From positions 1 to 10,249 of the forward strand of contig JAQVPT010000108.1 in the NCBI GenBank assembly GCA_028701945.1: DNA of 10,249 bases, read 5' to 3'. The notes beneath the pieces are model-generated. The model saw only the letters and a list, made by a program, of their open reading frames with translations, was not told the DNA's origin and searched no databases. Both the position numbers and the translations under genes were made by a program. Every line of letters begins with the position of its first letter. Within the stretch, counting starts at the first letter, position 1. The stretch comes from Bacteroidales bacterium (lineage in GTDB: Bacteria > Bacteroidota > Bacteroidia > Bacteroidales > ML635J-15). This document shows positions 6,228 through 10,249 of the stretch, piece by piece.

Positions 6228-7670
6228 ATGAAAAGAGTAAAAATTGTTGATGTCCTTAAATCGGAGGATTTTGGAAAAGAGGTGATAGTTATGGGTTGGG
6301 TAAGAACTAAGCGAATCAGCAAAAATGTTTGCTTTATAGCTTTAAATGATGGTTCAACTATTAACAATCTCCAAATAGTTGTAGATGTAAATCCTGAGGT
6401 TGAAAACACTTTGGCTAAAATTCATACAGGTGCCTCAATTTCTGTTTTAGGGAATACTGTAGAGTCTATGGGAAGCGGTCAGAATGCTGAGTTACATTGT
6501 GTAAAGCTTGATATTCTTGGACAAGCAAATCCTAACGAATATCCCTTGCAGCCAAAACGACATAGTCTTGAGTTTTTAAGGGAAATAGCTCATTTGCGTT
6601 TTAGAACAAACACTTTTTCTGCTGTTTTTCGCATTCGACATGCTATGACTTTCGCAATTCACAAATTCTTTAATGATAAAGGTTTTTGTAATGTACACTC
6701 ACCAATTATAACAGGTTCTGATGCTGAGGGAGCTGGCGAAATGTTTCATGTAACAACTTTAGATATTAGCAATCCACCTCGCACTGAAAATAAGGAAGTT
6801 GATTATTCGCAAGACTTTTTTGGAAAACAGACAAATCTTACCGTATCGGGACAACTTGAGGCAGAACTTGCAGCAATGGCTCTTTCGGAGGTTTACACAT
6901 TTGGTCCCACTTTTAGAGCCGAAAACTCAAATACCAACCGCCACCTTGCCGAGTTTTGGATGATAGAACCCGAAATGGCATTTTATGACATACACGATAA
7001 TATGAATCTTGCTGAAGAAATGCTTCAGTATCTTGTAAAATATGCTATCGATAATTGTCGCGAAGATCTTGACTTCTTATGTAAAAGACGTACCGAAGAA
7101 CAAAATCAAAAGCCACAAAACGAACGAGACGAAATGAATTTGTTAGAGCGTCTTGAATCAATTGTGAACAATAAATTTGAAAGACTTACATATACAGAAG
7201 CGTATGAAATTCTTGAAAATTCAAAACATAATCAAAAAGGAAAATTTGCATATCCTGTCGAGAAATGGGGAATTGACCTCCAAAGTGAGCACGAACGTTA
7301 TCTTGTGGAAAAGCATTTTAAAAAACCAGTTATTTTAACAGATTATCCAAAGGAAATAAAAGCCTTTTATATGAAGCAAAATGATGATGGGACAACCGTT
7401 AGAGCAATGGATGTTCTTTTTCCGCAGATAGGTGAGATAATTGGAGGATCGCAACGTGAAGAAAATTATGAGAAACTTTTATCAAGGATGAATGAAATGA
7501 ATATCCCTGAAGATGAAATGTGGTGGTTTCTTGAAACACGAAAGTTCGGAACAGTGCCACATAGTGGATACGGACTTGGTTTTGAGAGATTAATGCTATT
7601 TGTTACTGGCATGAGTAATATCCGCGACGTAATACCGTTTCCTCGTACTCCTAAGAACGCAGAATTTTAA
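6228..7670 (+). CDS. asnS: Asparaginyl-tRNA synthetase
   Basis: This 480-residue class IIb aminoacyl-tRNA synthetase charges tRNA-Asn with asparagine using ATP in the cytoplasm. The N-terminal OB-fold anticodon-binding domain (about 15-100) contains VMGWVRTKRISKNVCFIALNDG. Then come HSLEFLREIAHLRFRTNTF (112-130), motif 2 GPTFRAENSN...RHLAEFWMIEPE (226-249), KAFYMKQNDDG (378-388) and motif 3 GYGLGFERLMLFVTG (447-461), ending FPRTPKNAEF. All this is characteristic of AsnRS rather than AspRS. A Lys/Glu/Gln-rich insertion around 285-305 (CKRRTEEQNQKPQNERDE) appears longer than in the Bacteroides proteins I recall. I choose ATG at 6228 because it starts MKRVKIVDVL, like relatives, and because the promoter box overlaps the longer alternative. 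It is monocistronic or leads into rpoN, which starts 49 bp later with its own promoter-like boxes. Confidence 0.97.
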   Translation: MKRVKIVDVLKSEDFGKEVIVMGWVRTKRISKNVCFIALNDGSTINNLQIVVDVNPEVENTLAKIHTGASISVLGNTVESMGSGQNAELHCVKLDILGQANPNEYPLQPKRHSLEFLREIAHLRFRTNTFSAVFRIRHAMTFAIHKFFNDKGFCNVHSPIITGSDAEGAGEMFHVTTLDISNPPRTENKEVDYSQDFFGKQTNLTVSGQLEAELAAMALSEVYTFGPTFRAENSNTNRHLAEFWMIEPEMAFYDIHDNMNLAEEMLQYLVKYAIDNCREDLDFLCKRRTEEQNQKPQNERDEMNLLERLESIVNNKFERLTYTEAYEILENSKHNQKGKFAYPVEKWGIDLQSEHERYLVEKHFKKPVILTDYPKEIKAFYMKQNDDGTTVRAMDVLFPQIGEIIGGSQREENYEKLLSRMNEMNIPEDEMWWFLETRKFGTVPHSGYGLGFERLMLFVTGMSNIRDVIPFPRTPKNAEF

Positions 7671-7701
7671 TTGCAGATTTCTTTTTTATTTTGTATTTTT
7701 G
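7670..7701 (+). promoter_or_regulatory. Candidate promoter of the rpoN operon
   Basis: ATTG (7670-7673), 20 bases, then TATTTTTG (7694-7701) fits the Bacteroidota -33/-7 layout, with one mismatch in the -33 box. The -7 octamer is the same as the one before asnS. The ATG of rpoN is 18 bp downstream. The -33 part overlaps the asnS stop codon, and no terminator is seen in between, so read-through from asnS is also likely. Confidence 0.45.
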
Positions 7702-7719
7702 AAGTAAGAGAAAATAATT

Positions 7720-9177
7720 ATGTTAAAACAGAATTTACAGCAGAAACTTCTGCAAAAATTGTCTCCCCAGCAAATTCAGATGATAAAACTTCTGGAGTTG
7801 CCGACATTGCAGTTGGAGCAAAGAATAAAAAAGGAGCTTGAAGAAAATCCTGCTCTTGACGAAGGAAGCGACGAAGACGATTACTCTGCTGATGAAACTC
7901 AAGATAACGACGATGCCCAAAACGATGATGATGATGATGAATTTTCATTTGAGGAATATATCGGAGACGATGACGAAATACCTTCATATAGATTAAATGC
8001 AAACAATACTTCCAAAGATGATGAGCAGAGAGACATTCCTTATTCTTCTGCAAAATCATTTCATGAGCATCTGAGTGAGCAATTGGTGCTTAAAGATGTA
8101 AATGATAAAGAAAAATTATTGGCGGTTTTCCTTATCGGAAACATTGACGAAGACGGATATTTGCGACGTGAAATAGAAGCTATTGTTGATGATATCGCTT
8201 TTTCTCAAAACATTGAAGTAGAAGAGGAGGATTTAAGACGTGTTTTAGACGTTATTCAGGAGCTTGATCCAGCAGGAGTCGGTGCACAAAACCTACAAGA
8301 GTGCCTTATGCTCCAGTTGGAGCGTAAAGAAAATAACAGTGAGGCTGTTATTCTTGCTAAGAAAATTATTGGAAGTTGTTTTGATGAGTTTACTAAAAAG
8401 CATTACACTAAAATAATGACTAAGTGTGATGTCGATGAGGCTGAGTTAAAGGTGGCGATAGACTTTATATTAAAGTTAAACCCAAAACCTGGAAGCTCGT
8501 TTGGAGAACCTCAAACCCGTTCAGCACAATCAATTATTCCTGATTTTATTTTAGACATTATTGATAATGAAATTGTAATTAATTTAAATTCACGTAACGC
8601 CCCCGAATTGAGGATAAGTCATAATTTTTCTCAAATGATGAAAGATTATACGATAAATAAAAACAAGAAAAAATCTGATAAAGAAGCATTAGTGTTTATT
8701 AAGCAGAAATTAGATTCTGCAAAATGGTTTATTGATGCTATCGTGCAACGTCAAAATACCTTATTGTTTAGTATGAATGCCATTGCCGATTTTCAAAAAG
8801 ACTTTTTTATGTCGGGAGACGAAACAGAGCTTAAACCAATGATACTTAAAGATATAGCTGAAATTACGGGGCTTGATATTTCAACAATTTCGAGAGTAGC
8901 AAATAGTAAATACGTTTCAACGCCTTACGGTAATTATTTGTTAAAATATTTTTTTAGCGAAGGTATGCAAACAGAGTCTGGCGAAGAGGTGTCAACTCGT
9001 GAAATAAAACAAATTCTTAAAGACTGTATAGAACAAGAGAGTAAATCAAAACCACTTACAGACGATAAACTTGCAGAAATACTCAAATCAAAAGGATATC
9101 AAATTGCACGAAGAACGGTAGCTAAATATCGCGAGCAATTAGACATTCCTGTTGCCCGATTAAGAAAGGAGTTATAA
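7720..9177 (+). CDS. rpoN: RNA polymerase sigma-54 factor
   Basis: This 485-residue protein has the full sigma-54 layout. Region I is the Gln/Leu-rich N-terminus (LKQNLQQKLLQKLSPQQIQM... to about 48), which contacts activator ATPases. Region II is strongly acidic (about 47-87, many Asp/Glu including a run of six Asp). The core-binding domain (about 110-300) includes ELDPAGVGAQNLQECL. A helix-turn-helix at about 376-404 (LKDIAEITGLDISTISRVANSKYVSTPYG) reads promoter DNA, and the RpoN box ARRTVAKYRE is at 463-472, near the C-terminus. It directs core polymerase to GG-N10-GC promoters that need AAA+ activators. The length is normal for Bacteroidota. It overlaps the next gene by one base (TAATG), which suggests a co-transcribed unit with the membrane proteins downstream. 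No activator gene is present in the window. Confidence 0.97.
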   Translation: MLKQNLQQKLLQKLSPQQIQMIKLLELPTLQLEQRIKKELEENPALDEGSDEDDYSADETQDNDDAQNDDDDDEFSFEEYIGDDDEIPSYRLNANNTSKDDEQRDIPYSSAKSFHEHLSEQLVLKDVNDKEKLLAVFLIGNIDEDGYLRREIEAIVDDIAFSQNIEVEEEDLRRVLDVIQELDPAGVGAQNLQECLMLQLERKENNSEAVILAKKIIGSCFDEFTKKHYTKIMTKCDVDEAELKVAIDFILKLNPKPGSSFGEPQTRSAQSIIPDFILDIIDNEIVINLNSRNAPELRISHNFSQMMKDYTINKNKKKSDKEALVFIKQKLDSAKWFIDAIVQRQNTLLFSMNAIADFQKDFFMSGDETELKPMILKDIAEITGLDISTISRVANSKYVSTPYGNYLLKYFFSEGMQTESGEEVSTREIKQILKDCIEQESKSKPLTDDKLAEILKSKGYQIARRTVAKYREQLDIPVARLRKEL

Positions 9178-9800
9178 TGCAAAAAACCAAAGCATTAAAT
9201 ACAATTGCACGTATCACAGGATATGTTTTTCATCCTTTGTTAATGACAAGCATAGCAGTTATCGTTTTATTTAATTCAGGGCATTATCTTAGTGTTGTAA
9301 ATGCAGACTTACGAAATGTAATATATTCTATTTTCTTTATTCTAACTTTTGCATTACCAGCATTGTTTATTCCAGTTTTGTATTATTTTAGGATTATTTC
9401 AAATCTTGAAACAGAAGTAGGTAAGGAAAAGATAATCCCGATGTTGACTGTAGCTATTATTTATGCCTTAGCATTTTATTTTATGCAAAGGGTAAATATG
9501 CCACCAATACTTTTAGGAATTATTCTTTCGTCTATTGTGGTTGTGGTTGTATCAACTTTTATAAAATTGTTTTGGAATATAAGTATTCATCTTTCTGCTC
9601 TTGGCGGATTACTTGGTTTTGTTATATTTATCGGAATAAATAATAATCTCAATTTACTTTTAGTTGGTTTACTAATTATTATTAGTGGTGGTGTAGTTGC
9701 ATCTTCACAATTACTTTTACAAAAACATAATTCAATGCAAGTATATGGCGGATTTTTGTTCGGTTTTATCTGTGTTTACTTATCAATGATAATTTTTTGA
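9177..9800 (+). CDS. Polytopic membrane protein, PAP2-like but lacking key residues
   Basis: This 207-residue, very hydrophobic protein has about seven predicted membrane segments (roughly 18-34, 49-70, 88-105, 110-130, 140-155, 158-177 and 189-206). Near the end, SIHLSALGG (136-144) and SSQLLLQKHNSMQVYGG (176-192) recall the SGH and SR-x5-H-x3-D signatures of PAP2-type phosphatases. Here the usual Arg is Gln178 and the usual Asp is Gln188, and no KxxxxxxRP motif is seen. I infer a PAP2-related protein that is probably not a classical phosphatase; its function is unknown. The ATG overlaps the rpoN TAA by one base. The downstream DUF4834-type gene starts 2 bp after its stop. The context suggests an envelope role tied to the rpoN transcription unit. 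Confidence 0.75.
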   Translation: MQKTKALNTIARITGYVFHPLLMTSIAVIVLFNSGHYLSVVNADLRNVIYSIFFILTFALPALFIPVLYYFRIISNLETEVGKEKIIPMLTVAIIYALAFYFMQRVNMPPILLGIILSSIVVVVVSTFIKLFWNISIHLSALGGLLGFVIFIGINNNLNLLLVGLLIIISGGVVASSQLLLQKHNSMQVYGGFLFGFICVYLSMIIF

Positions 9801-9802
9801 TT

Positions 9803-10066
9803 ATGGGATTTTTAAAGTTTTTACTCGCATTGTTGGTTATTTATCTGTTAGGGTATTTGTTTTTCAGAGTAATATTTCCTTGGTTACTTAAGCGTTTTGT
9901 TAAAAAAGCTGCACAGAGAATGAATCCAGATTTTAAACAGGATGCTGAGAAACAAAAACGTAAGCAAGGAGAGATAAGTATTGATTATATCCCCGAAAAC
10001 AAGGATAAAAATGATGATGAGGATATAGATAATGGTGAATATATTGATTATGAGGAAATTAAATGA
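9803..10066 (+). CDS. DUF4834-type small membrane-anchored protein
   Basis: This 87-residue protein begins MGFLKFLLALLVIYLLGYLFF, one hydrophobic segment (about 3-27), then a basic stretch (LLKRFVKKAAQR, 28-39) and an acidic tail. The ending contains GEISIDYIPE (56-65) and GEYIDYEEIK (78-87). This matches what I recall of the Bacteroidota DUF4834 family, a widespread family of unknown function. I chose ATG at 9803 over an in-frame TTG at 9797 because homologues start MGFLKF. It begins 2 bp after the previous stop, and its own stop overlaps the next ATG by 4 bp (ATGA), so translation is probably coupled through the group. Confidence 0.78.
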   Translation: MGFLKFLLALLVIYLLGYLFFRVIFPWLLKRFVKKAAQRMNPDFKQDAEKQKRKQGEISIDYIPENKDKNDDEDIDNGEYIDYEEIK

Positions 10067-10249
10067 AAATATTTAGAGTTATATTATATAAAATATTTGG
10101 TCTTAAAGTATATTTAAAGATAGTTAGCAAGTTATACATAAAATATATTAGCTGTGGTTTTGGAAAAGATAAATATCCTGAATTACATTACCTTAATTCT
10201 ATAATTAAGCCAGGTTTTGTTTGTATAGATATTGGAGCAAATCTTGGAT
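10063..10249 (+). CDS. FkbM-family methyltransferase, N-terminal part (3' end outside window)
   Basis: The frame opens with ATG at 10063 (MKIFRVILYKIFGLKVYLKI) and remains open for 62 codons to the window edge. Residues 49-62 read KPGFVCIDIGANLG, which is motif I of class I SAM-dependent methyltransferases as found in FkbM-type enzymes ('l.pGd.viDIGAN.G'). FkbM enzymes methylate hydroxyl groups of sugars and other substrates, often in glycan synthesis; the substrate here is unknown. The first 30 residues are rich in hydrophobic and Lys residues, and may form a membrane-associated helix. The 4-bp overlap with the upstream gene puts it in the same operon. Only the first quarter or so is visible, so the family call rests on one motif. 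Confidence 0.65.
   Translation, partial: MKIFRVILYKIFGLKVYLKIVSKLYIKYISCGFGKDKYPELHYLNSIIKPGFVCIDIGANLG

Noticed and set aside
7718..8059. 113-codon minus-strand ORF with a His run opposite rpoN
   Set aside because: The His run is simply the complement of the GAT repeats coding the Asp tract of sigma-54.

Overview
The window is AT-rich bacterial DNA that most likely comes from a member of the phylum Bacteroidota, probably Bacteroidales or a close relative. Four things point there. There is a type IX secretion (T9SS) C-terminal sorting domain. Promoter-like -7 boxes have the form TAnnTTTG. The AsnRS and DUF4834-type proteins look typical of Bacteroidota. A glycogen cluster combines GH133, GT4 and GH57 genes. 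I cannot name a genus.

Layout from left to right. Positions 1-470 hold the 3' end of a secreted PKD-domain protein with a T9SS sorting domain. Just past its stop lie a small REP-like palindrome (484-505) and an in-frame leftover of a second T9SS sorting-domain tail (487-618). A short convergent spacer follows. Positions 775-5212 hold a three-gene minus-strand operon, transcribed in the order debranching enzyme (GH133), GT4 glycogen/starch-synthase-like glycosyltransferase, GH57 amylase-like enzyme. Its promoter probably lies just upstream of 5212. A small exported protein gene (5498-5827, minus) follows. The divergent spacer between it and asnS contains a 202-bp element (5957-6158) bounded by a perfect 19-bp inverted repeat and filled with nested hairpins, most simply a MITE-like mobile element.

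From 6199 onward everything reads on the plus strand: asnS, rpoN (sigma-54), a seven-helix PAP2-like membrane protein, a DUF4834-type membrane-anchored protein and the start of an FkbM-type methyltransferase. asnS and rpoN each have a TATTTTTG -7 box. From rpoN on, the genes overlap or nearly touch (1-bp overlap, 2-bp gap, 4-bp overlap), so they are probably one transcription unit.

How the genes work together: the minus operon makes and remodels intracellular alpha-1,4/1,6-glucan. GT4 extends, GH133 removes branches, and GH57 cleaves or transfers alpha-1,4 links. The plus operon combines translation (AsnRS), transcription (sigma-54) and envelope-associated proteins of unknown role. I see no clearly new defence or biosynthetic system. 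The most interesting parts are non-coding: the 202-bp element, the REP-like palindrome shared between the two ends of the window, and the orphan second sorting-domain tail.
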